Positions 1-7,204 of a DNA stretch of 35,144 nt are shown piece by piece; within the stretch, counting starts at the first letter, position 1; every line of letters begins with the position of its first letter. The notes under the pieces are model-generated. The model saw nothing but the letters and a program-made list of their open reading frames with translations. It had not been told where the DNA came from and searched no databases. This DNA is from Pirellula sp. (GTDB taxonomy: Bacteria > Planctomycetota > Planctomycetia > Pirellulales > PNKZ01), in NCBI GenBank assembly GCA_013822735.1, contig PNKZ01000031.1, forward strand, positions 17,501-52,644, in the 5' to 3' direction. A program made the translations under genes and the position numbers.

Positions 1-137
1 AACATCGTAGAATTCCAGTGCAAACCGGTACGATCCCGGGCGAATAGCGCTCACTTTCCGCACCAGCGCTCGTTTGCTCTCGCTTTGCGACCCTATACAC
101 AGTCCGAATCCAACTTTCTCTCGGAGATTCTCCCCCG

Positions 138-884
138 ATGCGCACTTCGAACCCGGCCCTCAGCGACAAAGCGTTTCAAATGGCAATCGACTACGGCTCG
201 CCTGCCGCGGCCTCGTCGATGACCCTGCAAGGCACCGTCATCAAGACCGCGATTTTGCTCGGAACTGCCGTCATTGCCGCGGCTTTTAGCTGGAATCAGC
301 TCGTCAACGGCGGCGACAACGCCAAGCTCCTGATGATCGGCGGGGCCATCGGCGGTTTCGTGGCGTCGCTCATCGTCATCTTCAAGCCGACCACGGCACC
401 GTGGGCGGCTCCGTTGTATGCCGTGTGCGAAGGGCTCTTTCTCGGCGCCATCTCCGCGACGTACGAAACGCTCTACGACGGCATCGTCGTGCAAGCCGCG
501 CTGCTCACCGCCGGAACGCTCGGCGCACTATTGCTCGCCTACACCACGCGCATCATTAAGGCGACGGAGAATTTCAAACTCGGCGTCACGGCCGCGACCG
601 GCGGCATTGCGTTGGTGTATGTCCTCAGCATGATTCTCTCGTTTTTCGGCGTGAAGATTCCATACCTCCACGAGTCAGGCCTGGTCGGCATCGGCATCTC
701 GATGTTCATCGTCGCCGTGGCCGCGCTGAATCTCGTGCTCGATTTCGACTTCATCGAAAACGGCGCCGCCCGCGGTGCCCCGAAGTACATGGAGTGGTAC
801 GGCGCGTTCGGCCTAATGCTGACGCTCGTGTGGCTCTACATCGAGATGCTCCGCTTGCTGGCGAAACTGAGCGACCGTCGTTAG
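138..884 (+). CDS. Bax inhibitor-1 / YccA family membrane protein
   Basis: Predicted inner-membrane protein of 248 aa, within the usual size range of the family. The first 35 residues are polar. About seven hydrophobic segments follow, with the Gly/Ala-rich pattern typical of BI-1/YccA proteins, including an EGLFLGAIS stretch near residue 94 and an FDFIENGAARGAPKYMEW stretch near 203 ahead of the last helix. Family members act as pH-sensitive Ca2+ leak channels or FtsH-interacting stress proteins; which applies here cannot be read from sequence. GGAG at 124-127 lies 10 nt before the ATG and supports this start. It is followed by the dps promoter region and appears to be transcribed alone. Confidence 0.88.
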   Translation: MRTSNPALSDKAFQMAIDYGSPAAASSMTLQGTVIKTAILLGTAVIAAAFSWNQLVNGGDNAKLLMIGGAIGGFVASLIVIFKPTTAPWAAPLYAVCEGLFLGAISATYETLYDGIVVQAALLTAGTLGALLLAYTTRIIKATENFKLGVTAATGGIALVYVLSMILSFFGVKIPYLHESGLVGIGISMFIVAVAALNLVLDFDFIENGAARGAPKYMEWYGAFGLMLTLVWLYIEMLRLLAKLSDRR

Positions 885-928
885 ACGCCGTTTTTTGCGG
901 CATTTCCGCTCCCCCTACCCGCCGCCGA

Positions 929-958
929 CCGCTCGCCTAGAATCTCTCAGGCGAGCGG
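929..958 (+). promoter_or_regulatory. Inverted repeat overlapping a TAGAAT box upstream of dps
   Basis: A perfect 10-bp inverted repeat, CCGCTCGCCT (929-938) and AGGCGAGCGG (949-958), encloses a 10-nt centre. TAGAAT at 938-943 matches the -10 hexamer seen before other genes in this window. No good -35 is visible. If TAGAAT is the -10, the repeat spans the promoter rather than the transcript, which suits an operator. There is no T-run, so a terminator for the preceding gene is less likely. Confidence 0.45.
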
Positions 959-991
959 CCGTCAGTGCATCACCGTATTCGGAAATCAACC

Positions 992-1477
992 ATGAAGCTG
1001 AACCCCACCAAGAACGATTTGTCTGCGGAAGTACGAACGAAGGCGGTCACACTGCTGCAAGCACGGCTGGCCGATTGCACCGATTTGCAATCGCAAACCA
1101 AGCAGGCCCATTGGAACGTGAAGGGCCCCGACTTCATCGCGCTCCACAAACTCTTCGACGAGATCTACGAAGACGTCGGTGATTACGTCGATGAAATTGC
1201 CGAGCGCGGCGTTCAACTCGGCGGCACGATGTACGGCACCGTACGCGCTACGGCCGCGAAGACGTCGCTGCCGGAATATCCGTTGGAAATCAAATCCTGC
1301 CGCGACCACGCAGCCGCTCTTTCGACGGCGCTCGCGACCTTCGGCAAGCTGGCCCGAGCCGCGATCGACGAATCGACGCAGTTCGGCGATGCCGATACGG
1401 CCGACCTCTTCACCGGCATCTCTCGCGGCATCGACAAATGGGTCTGGATGGTCGAAGCCCATTTGCAGAACGACTAG
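992..1477 (+). CDS. dps: Dps family miniferritin (DNA starvation/stationary phase protection protein)
   Basis: Protein of 161 aa close to E. coli Dps along its whole length. Dps forms a 12-subunit cage that oxidises Fe2+ with H2O2 and stores the ferric core, protecting DNA. The inter-subunit ferroxidase residues are all present: His40 (in KQAHWNVKG), His52, Asp56, Asp67 and Glu71, matching E. coli His51, His63, Asp67, Asp78 and Glu82. The C-terminal part keeps the DADTADLFTGISRGIDKWVWMVEAHL pattern region. I chose the ATG at 992 because the N-terminus then aligns with Dps; an upstream in-frame ATG at 965 would add nine residues. The E. coli Lys-rich N-terminal DNA-binding tail is short here. 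An inverted repeat sits just upstream. Confidence 0.93.
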   Translation: MKLNPTKNDLSAEVRTKAVTLLQARLADCTDLQSQTKQAHWNVKGPDFIALHKLFDEIYEDVGDYVDEIAERGVQLGGTMYGTVRATAAKTSLPEYPLEIKSCRDHAAALSTALATFGKLARAAIDESTQFGDADTADLFTGISRGIDKWVWMVEAHLQND

Positions 1478-1574
1478 TAAAGTCAAAACTCAGAAGACAA
1501 AACGCTCGACAGTTGCATTTCCCGCCGTTTTGCCTGTTGAATTTTGCATTTCCACTTTCACCCCGAGACGTCGC

Positions 1575-2192
1575 ATGGATGTTTTCTCCGCAATCGAGCA
1601 GCGCCGCAGCATTAAGCATTACGACACGTCGCATCAAATGACGCCCGAGGAAGAGCGCCGCCTGCTGGAACTGGCGCTGCTCTCGCCGACGTCGTTCAAT
1701 ATTCAGAACTGGCGATTCGTCGTACTGCGTGATCCGGCGGTCAAAAAGCAAGTGCGGGCCGCAGCCTGGAACCAAGCACAGATCGAGGAGGCGCAACTCA
1801 CGCTCGCGCTCTGTGCCGACCTCAAGGCTTGGGACAAAGCACCGGAGCGTTACTGGCGTACCGCGCCCGAAAAAACGCAGCAAATGCTCGTGCCGATGAT
1901 TCGCAAAACATATCAGGATCGAGAGCAGCTGCAGCGGGACGAAGCCATGCGCAGCGTCGGCATCGCAGCACAAACGTTGATGCTGGCCGCCAAGCAATTG
2001 GGCTACGACAGCGGCGCTTTGGTCGGCTTCGATCCAGACGCCGTCGCGAAGATTATCAACCTCCCGCCGGATCACGTGATCGGCATGCTGCTCGTAATCG
2101 GCAAGAAAAAGATCGACGCGTACGGTCGCGGCGGCCAATTGCCGTACGACGAAGTGGTGCTCAACGACCGCTTCCCGGATGCAACCGCGTGA
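1575..2192 (+). CDS. Nitroreductase family protein (FMN-dependent oxidoreductase)
   Basis: A 205-aa protein of the usual nitroreductase length. The N-terminus has the FMN-phosphate-binding RRSIKHYD motif (residues 10-17). The LLSPTSFNIQNWRFVVL segment (about 36-52) matches the Ser/Pro-x-N-x-Q-x-W block that packs on the flavin, and the C-terminal third has the AAQTLMLAAKQLGYDSG helix and a GMLLVIGK strand. Family members are homodimers reducing quinones, nitro compounds or enones with NAD(P)H; the substrate here is unknown. It lies 97 bp after dps. Its TGA overlaps the GTG start of the next gene, so those two are probably translationally coupled. Confidence 0.87.
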   Translation: MDVFSAIEQRRSIKHYDTSHQMTPEEERRLLELALLSPTSFNIQNWRFVVLRDPAVKKQVRAAAWNQAQIEEAQLTLALCADLKAWDKAPERYWRTAPEKTQQMLVPMIRKTYQDREQLQRDEAMRSVGIAAQTLMLAAKQLGYDSGALVGFDPDAVAKIINLPPDHVIGMLLVIGKKKIDAYGRGGQLPYDEVVLNDRFPDATA

Positions 2193-3094
2193 TACCGCGA
2201 ATTTTCGCCGCTACAGCGAAATGGATGTTGGCCTGCGCGGCGGTGTTCGCTGCGACAAGCGACGCGATTGCCGAAGATGCCGGGCAATTACTGCTCTGCG
2301 CAGGCGGCAGTGAATTATTCGTCGTCGACGCCAGATCCGCGGAATCAGGCACGATCAGGAAGCTCTGGAGTTGGAGCGGCGAAACGGCCGTCGGCCTTGC
2401 CGACGCCGAACGCCCGCGATTTCGCAACCTGGACGAATGCCGCGCCGTCGCCGACGGCCGCAAGATCCTGATCACCGCATCCAATAGCGGCTGTGCGCTG
2501 CTGAGCTATCCCGCGGGCGAGATCCTCTGGCAAGCCTCGGTGACGAATGCCCATTCGATCGAACTATTGCCGCGCGAGCGGGTCGTCGTCGCCAGTTCGC
2601 TGAGCGGCGATGCGCTCGTCGTTTTCGATCTGGCCACTTCGCAAAAGCCGCTTTATCGCACGCCGCTCCGTTCGGCACATGGCGTCGTCTGGGACCCGGC
2701 AACCGAACGATTGTGGGCACTCGGATTCGACGAATTGCGCACCTATCGCTTGGAAAATTGGGAAACCGCCCAGCCGAGCCTGTCGCTCGACGAAACGTTT
2801 CCGCTGCCCGACGACGACGGCCACGACCTTCGGGCCGTGCCGCACGGCAACGACCTGGCGTTGACGACTGCAAAATCGGTTCTGCTCTTTGATCGGTCAA
2901 CGAAGAAGTTCCGCAAGCATCCACAAGTGCCGCAACTCGAACACGTCAAATCGCTCGACGTGCATCCCGCGACCGGCCGCGTCGTCGTGGGGAGATGGAG
3001 TAAAGAACTCTCGCTCTTCGAACCGGAGGGCGTCATTACGTTCACCGAAAACCGGCCCTACAAGATCCGCTGGTTTGCCGGCGCCGCTCCTTAG
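2189..3094 (+). CDS. Secreted beta-propeller-like protein of unknown function
   Basis: The GTG at 2189 overlaps the preceding stop codon and gives 301 aa with a credible signal peptide: basic start, hydrophobic WMLACAAVFAA, cleavage near Ala28. An alternative ATG lies at 2225. The mature part shows repeated strand patterns such as ELFVVDARS, CALLSYPAGEILWQA, ALVVFDLATS, LRTYRLENWE and SVLLFDRSTKKF, each with a small-residue turn, as in YncE/WD-like propellers. It may belong to the DUF6528-type group, but I could not verify that. No catalytic motif is seen. Overlap with the nitroreductase gene suggests co-expression; a functional link is not evident. Confidence 0.7.
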   Translation: MIPRIFAATAKWMLACAAVFAATSDAIAEDAGQLLLCAGGSELFVVDARSAESGTIRKLWSWSGETAVGLADAERPRFRNLDECRAVADGRKILITASNSGCALLSYPAGEILWQASVTNAHSIELLPRERVVVASSLSGDALVVFDLATSQKPLYRTPLRSAHGVVWDPATERLWALGFDELRTYRLENWETAQPSLSLDETFPLPDDDGHDLRAVPHGNDLALTTAKSVLLFDRSTKKFRKHPQVPQLEHVKSLDVHPATGRVVVGRWSKELSLFEPEGVITFTENRPYKIRWFAGAAP

Positions 3095-3211
3095 CGAGAT
3101 GGCGTCTCAGCTCGCCACTATTTGCGATAAGAGTTTTTGTTGTCGCGAAGAAGCAGCGTTATGCTGCTGGGCGAGGCAGAGAACTTGGCAACCATTTCAA
3201 GGAGACCTACC

Positions 3212-4570
3212 ATGCGACGGCATCGGCATCACGGTCTGACACTGTTGGCGACGGCTTGTTTTGCGATCGCGGCGATTTTTGCGAATCACGTCCAAGCGGT
3301 GCCGCCCAACCAGCGCGAGCAAAAAGTTCGCGCCGATAAGGCGAACGTCGAAAAAGACGAGAACTGGATCTACGACGATTGGGACAAGGCGGTCGCGGAA
3401 GCGAAGTCGTCGGGCAAGCCGCTGTTGGTCGTGCTGCGCTGCATCCCGTGTGAAGCATGCAGTAAGTTCGACGACGAGGTCGTGCGCCGCAATGAAACCG
3501 TGCGGGCGTTGATGGATCAATTCGTCTGCATTCGGATCGTGAAGGCCAACGGCCTCGACCTCAATCTGTTTCAGTACGACTACGATCAATCGTTCCATGC
3601 GTTCTTGATGAATGCCGACGGCACGATTTACGGCCGCTTCGGCACGCGCAGTGAGAGCAAAGACGAAACGCAGGACATGACGATGCAGGGCTTTGCCCGC
3701 GCGCTCGAGTTGGCGCTGGCCTGGCACAAGCAGTCTCCCGAGCAAAAGGAACTCTTCGCGGCAAAGCACGGCCCGAAGCCGCTCGTGGAGCGGCCGGAGC
3801 AATATCCGCTCTTGAGCGGCAAGTACGATTCCAAACTCGACTACGAAGGAAACAAGCTCGTCCAAAGCTGTATCCATTGCCACCAGGTGCGCGAAGCGGA
3901 GCGGCACTACTACCGCGAATCGGGCAAGCCGATGCCGGAGAACGTGCTCTATCCCTATCCGCTGCCGAAGGTGATCGGGCTCACGATGAATGCTTTGGAA
4001 GCTGCAGAGGTGAAGAGCGTTGCCGAAGGCTCGCCGGCCGCGAAAGCCGGCTTAAAACCGGGCGACCGCATTCAAAAGTTTGGCGGCGACCCGATCCTTT
4101 CGATCGCGGATATGCAGTGGGTGCTCCATCGCTGTGCTTCGGCAGGTAGTTTGCCGTTGCAGGTAAAGCGCGGAGAGCAGACGGCCGATCTTGTGCTCGA
4201 CCTGCCCGAAGGTTGGCGAACGAAGTCGGATATCTCTTGGCGGGCCACGAGTTGGGATCTGCGCCGGATGGCATTCGGTGGGATGAAAATGAAATCGATG
4301 ACCACCGAAGAGCGGGCACCGCTGAAACTGCCGGACGATCGCTTGGCCCTGTTGATCGAGCATGTCGGCCAATACGGCGACCATGCCAAAGCGAAACAGG
4401 CCGGCTTCGTGAAGGGAGACGTGCTGGTGAAATATGCGGGCTCGACAGAGCCGGCGACGGAAACGCAGCTCTTGGCGAAGTCGATGCAGGAGCACAAGCC
4501 CGGGGACAAAATTCCGGTGACCGTTTTACGCAACGGCAAAGAAATTGAGCTGAAGATGCCGGTGCAATAA
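3212..4570 (+). CDS. Secreted thioredoxin-fold / CxxCH / double-PDZ protein
   Basis: 452 aa with a strong Shine-Dalgarno (AAGGAGA, 3199-3205). The signal peptide covers about residues 1-29. A thioredoxin-like domain (about 50-175) carries CIPCEAC, with Cys77, Cys80 and Cys83 at the usual active-site position after a LLVVLR strand. A CIHCH sequence (Cys220, Cys223, His224) is a c-type haem attachment motif, or possibly a metal/redox site. Two PDZ domains follow: about 255-335 (GSPAAKAGLKPGDRI) and 378-450 (AGFVKGDVLVKYAG). The architecture matches what I recall as the planctomycete Trx7/PDZ (seleno)protein family, some members of which have selenocysteine; this one has Cys. Likely a periplasmic thiol redox or protein-quality role. 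Inference only. Confidence 0.8.
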   Translation: MRRHRHHGLTLLATACFAIAAIFANHVQAVPPNQREQKVRADKANVEKDENWIYDDWDKAVAEAKSSGKPLLVVLRCIPCEACSKFDDEVVRRNETVRALMDQFVCIRIVKANGLDLNLFQYDYDQSFHAFLMNADGTIYGRFGTRSESKDETQDMTMQGFARALELALAWHKQSPEQKELFAAKHGPKPLVERPEQYPLLSGKYDSKLDYEGNKLVQSCIHCHQVREAERHYYRESGKPMPENVLYPYPLPKVIGLTMNALEAAEVKSVAEGSPAAKAGLKPGDRIQKFGGDPILSIADMQWVLHRCASAGSLPLQVKRGEQTADLVLDLPEGWRTKSDISWRATSWDLRRMAFGGMKMKSMTTEERAPLKLPDDRLALLIEHVGQYGDHAKAKQAGFVKGDVLVKYAGSTEPATETQLLAKSMQEHKPGDKIPVTVLRNGKEIELKMPVQ

Positions 4571-4581
4571 ACCAAACGAGT

Positions 4582-4657
4582 CCTGTAGGGAACGCCCTCC
4601 GTGGCGTTCCGCGACTTGCTTAGTACTCGGAACGCCGCGGAGGGCGTTCCCTACAGG
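4582..4657. repeat. Palindromic repeat, family A, copy 1 (complete)
   Basis: Two 30-nt arms (4582-4611 and 4628-4657) are inverted with one mismatch and flank a 16-nt loop. The arm begins CCTGTAGGGAACGCCCTCC. A second complete copy is at 6271-6342 and a single arm at 27913-27940. It lies between the PDZ protein and the radical SAM gene, where it could also act as a transcript end, although no T-run follows. Confidence 0.9.
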
Positions 4658-4682
4658 GGCGTGAAACTCTAAGATCGTCGGG

Positions 4683-5663
4683 ATGAGTGAAACTGTGCTA
4701 CATGCCGCGGCGACGGCCTTGCGCGAGGCGCCAACTTGGCGCGACGCCGGGTTGCGCTACTTCAGCTACAACTATTATCTCCGGCAGTTGTACGGTCGAC
4801 GGATTCACAAAGTGAGCATCGACGCAGGGTTCACCTGCCCGAACGTCGACGGCACGGTGACCACCGGCGGCTGCGTCTTCTGCGACAATCGGAGCTTCAG
4901 CCCGAGCCGAAGGTTGCCACGTAACGGAATCGCAGGGCAAATTGAGGAAGGAATTAAGCGGATCAAGTTCCGCTACAAGGTCGACGATTTCCTCGCCTAC
5001 TTCCAGCCGGCGACGAACACCTATGCGCCGGTCGCCAAGCTGCGCAGGCTCTACGAAGAAGCGCTGGCCGTGCCGAAGATCGTGGGCCTGGCGATCGGTA
5101 CGCGGCCGGATTGCGTGCCGCCGGACGTACTGGACCTGATCTCGGAACTCGCGGAGCGGCATTACGTTTCGCTCGAGTACGGCATGCAGTCGATGCACGA
5201 CCGCTCGCTCGACTGGATGAACCGCGGGCATCACCACGATTCGTTCCTCGATGCGGTCGAGCGAAGTCGCGGACGGGGCTTCGAGATTTGTGCGCATCTG
5301 ATTCTCGGCATTCCCGGGGAATCGCACGAAGACATGCTGGCGACGGCCCAGGAAATTGCTCGGCTGGGGATCGACGCCGTAAAGTTGCATAACCTCTACG
5401 CCGTGAAAGATACGCCGCTGGCCGAACAGGTCGAATCGGGGCGGGTCACGCTGATGGAACGGGACGAATACGTGCGCACGGTCGTCGATATTCTGGAAAT
5501 CCTGCCGCCGGCGATGGTCGTGGAACGGGTGAGCGGGGAATCGCCGCCGAATTATCACGTCGGCCCGGCATGGTGCTTGGACAAGCCGGCGCTCAAAGAG
5601 GCGTTGGAAGCGGAGTTCTCGCGGCGCGAGACGTACCAGGGACGCTGCTATTCGCAGGCTTAG
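4683..5663 (+). CDS. TIGR01212/YhcC-type radical SAM protein
   Basis: 326 aa, close to the length of E. coli YhcC. The RFSYNYYLRQLYG-like start and KVSIDAGFTCPNVDG lead to a cysteine cluster Cys52-x11-Cys64-x2-Cys67 (GGCVFC). This is the spacing for the [4Fe-4S] cluster that cleaves S-adenosylmethionine in this subfamily. AIGTRPDCVP, EYGMQSMHDRSLDWMNRGH and HLILGIPGESHEDML are hallmark Elp3-like radical SAM blocks. The substrate of YhcC-type enzymes is not established to my knowledge. The ATG at 4683 is preceded by repeat A rather than a clear Shine-Dalgarno. It stands alone between repeat A and rnpB; a GC-rich hairpin (5665-5682) after the stop could end the transcript. Confidence 0.9.
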   Translation: MSETVLHAAATALREAPTWRDAGLRYFSYNYYLRQLYGRRIHKVSIDAGFTCPNVDGTVTTGGCVFCDNRSFSPSRRLPRNGIAGQIEEGIKRIKFRYKVDDFLAYFQPATNTYAPVAKLRRLYEEALAVPKIVGLAIGTRPDCVPPDVLDLISELAERHYVSLEYGMQSMHDRSLDWMNRGHHHDSFLDAVERSRGRGFEICAHLILGIPGESHEDMLATAQEIARLGIDAVKLHNLYAVKDTPLAEQVESGRVTLMERDEYVRTVVDILEILPPAMVVERVSGESPPNYHVGPAWCLDKPALKEALEAEFSRRETYQGRCYSQA

Positions 5664-5768
5664 CCGCCGCGTCCACGCGGCGATTCCAGCGCGACGCCGA
5701 AACGCAGATCATCGGTCGTGGCCGACCGGGCTAAGCGGTGTTCTTCCGCGTCTGGTAAACTGGCTCTC

Positions 5769-6238
5769 GTTCAGAGCGAACCAGACGATCGCCGGTCGAG
5801 TGCTGCTTTGATCCCCTCGTGGGTTCAATGGCGGCGCGGCGGGAGGAAAGTCCGGGCTCCGTAGGACGCCGTGGTGGGTAACTCCCACCGACTGCAAGGT
5901 CCGGGAATAGTGCAACAGAAAGCAAACCGCCGATCGCGCTGCCGCGGGCAACCGCCGGAAGTGCGAGGTAAGGGTGAAACGGTGAGGTAAGAGCTCACCA
6001 GCGGTTCGGGTGACCGGCCGGCTAGGTAAACCCCACGGGGAGCAAGGTCAAACAGGTGGGAGTGTTTCGCACAGGCCTCGGCCGGTGCGAGGCCGCGACT
6101 TGGTTCGAGTCGTTCGACCACCGGGTAGGCTGCTGGAGCCGGCGAGCAATCGTCGGACTAGAGAAATGATCGTCGCTTTCCGCAAGCCGCAAGGCCTGCG
6201 GGAGGGACAGAACCCGGCTTATCGGTTCGCTCTGAACG
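5769..6238 (+). ncRNA. rnpB: RNase P RNA, bacterial type A
   Basis: Catalytic RNA that trims tRNA 5' leaders. The ends pair perfectly: CGTTCAGAGCGAACC (5769-5783) is complementary to GGTTCGCTCTGAACG (6224-6238), forming P1. Conserved blocks are in order: GAGGAAAGTCCGGGCTCC (5843-5860, 5' side of P4), GTGCAACAGAAAGCAAACCG (5910-5929), the GGTAAGGGTGAAACGGTGAGG block (about 5969-5989), and GAGGGACAGAACCCGGCTTA (6202-6221, 3' side of P4). These fix the plus strand. At about 470 nt it is longer than the 377-nt E. coli RNA, so some helices are extended. A possible -10 (TAAACT, 5756-5761) lies just upstream. Confidence 0.96.
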
Positions 6239-6270
6239 TTTTTGTTGTTGCCGTTATTGCTTTGCTCGGC

Positions 6271-6342
6271 TGTAGGGAACGCCCTCCAAGGCGTTCCGAG
6301 CACAACATTGGTCGCGGAACGCCACGGAGGGCGTTCCCTACA
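6271..6342. repeat. Palindromic repeat, family A, copy 2 (complete)
   Basis: Arms of 28 nt (6271-6298 and 6315-6342) are inverted with two mismatches around a 16-nt loop. They are nearly identical to the copy at 4582-4657. This copy lies between the 3' end of rnpB and the palindromic terminator. Confidence 0.9.
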
Positions 6343-6370
6343 GAAGCAAGACCAACAGCGAAATCAACGC

Positions 6371-6403
6371 AAAAAGCCCAGGGAAAGCTTTCCCTGGGCT
6401 TTA
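6371..6403. terminator. Bidirectional intrinsic terminator between rnpB and the RHH gene
   Basis: A perfect 30-nt palindrome runs from 6373 to 6402, with core AGCCCAGGGAAAGCTTTCCC. It has an A-run on its left flank and TTT on its right, so it can form a hairpin with a U-tract on either strand. It lies downstream of rnpB on the plus strand and of the convergent RHH gene on the minus strand. Confidence 0.8.
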
Positions 6404-6439
6404 GTGCTGATTCCGAACGTTCGCGTTCCGAGCCTAAAC

Positions 6440-6844
6440 CTAGGCGCGGATGGCGACCGGCAGCTTCGAATCCGTCGGAACGAGTTCGCTTTCGACCATT
6501 TGAAGCAGCTTCGTGATGCAAAGCTTGTTCATGCTGGTGTGGCGATCGTGGGCCTCGGCCCGAAGCGACTCGTGCAGGCTCGCCGGGAGGCGGACCGTGA
6601 TAACGCGGGTCGGCTCACGGCTGTTGGCCGCTTCGTCGCCCCGTTCGCGGAGCTTGGCGACCATCGTCTGGATGTCGTTGTACTCTTCGCTCTGTTCGAA
6701 CTGCGCCAAAGCTTCCGGGCTCGGGAAGGCTTCGCGGACGATGCCGCCGACGCCGAGTACTTCGCGGAAGAAGGTGACCCAGTCGGGCTGTTGGGTAAAC
6801 AACTCTTGGGCAACCTTGATGACTTGCGTTTCTTTCTCTCCCAT
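6440..6844 (-). CDS. Ribbon-helix-helix domain protein, putative regulator
   Basis: 134 aa. Residues about 79-115 (TRVITVRLPASLHESLRAEA onward, then MNKLCITKLLQ) fit the Arc/MetJ/HicB ribbon-helix-helix pattern: a beta strand with alternating polar residues, a Pro, and two helices. Residues 1-70 form a separate alpha-helical part containing FFREVLGVGGIVREAFPSPEALAQFEQSEEY, not recognised. AAGGAGAG (complement of 6853-6860) is a good Shine-Dalgarno and fixes the start. No partner toxin gene adjoins it, so an antitoxin role is not supported; a DNA-binding regulator is more likely. An inverted repeat upstream at 6912-6953 could be its own operator. Confidence 0.75.
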   Translation of the reverse strand: MGEKETQVIKVAQELFTQQPDWVTFFREVLGVGGIVREAFPSPEALAQFEQSEEYNDIQTMVAKLRERGDEAANSREPTRVITVRLPASLHESLRAEAHDRHTSMNKLCITKLLQMVESELVPTDSKLPVAIRA

Positions 6845-7204
6845 GACCGATTCTCTCCTTGATTCTTTTCTTGAAACGGGCGGTGAATTCCTTTTCCAGC
6901 GGCCACGCGGGCTACTGTTTGACGTAAATGTATTTTGCAGTCAATACCAGTAGCGAAAGTCCCTGCGGTGATAGCACTTACAGCATTCGCGAGTGCTTGC
7001 ACTGAAAGCAGGCAGTGCTGCCTGGGGCGGGCTCGCGATAGCACTGCTCAAAAAGCAGGCACGCCATTTTTCCCACTCAGACAAGTGTCCAGTTCAAACA
7101 ACTGTCAAATTCGGCAATCTTTGCCAAGGCGGTAGTACCGCTTGGCCGATCTCTAACGAGAATAGGGAACTCGCTCCAGAAGTCGTCAACGACGGAAGCA
7201 ACGC
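6845..7204. promoter_or_regulatory. Intergenic region with two candidate operators
   Basis: This 360-bp stretch separates the divergent RHH gene and SLC13 permease gene. CTACTG...CAGTAG (6912-6917, 6948-6953) encloses TTGAC...GTCAA (6919-6923, 6940-6944) around an AT-rich centre that is unusual in this GC-rich DNA. On the minus strand TTGACT (complement of 6939-6944) could be a -35. An imperfect palindrome GCCAAGGCGGTA-G-TACCGCTTGGC lies at 7123-7146, about 60 bp before the permease. No convincing gene is seen. Confidence 0.4.

Noticed and set aside
5665-5682. Terminator of the radical SAM gene
   Set aside because: A short GC hairpin exists but it lacks a T-run and has a very small loop, so it is not listed as a feature.
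6010-6516. Open frames within and after rnpB
   Set aside because: They lie over the RNase P RNA, repeat A and the terminator; their translations simply read those structures.
6440-6844. Toxin-antitoxin module
   Set aside because: The RHH protein has no adjacent toxin-like gene: rnpB lies on one side and a transporter on the other, so only a regulator is supported.
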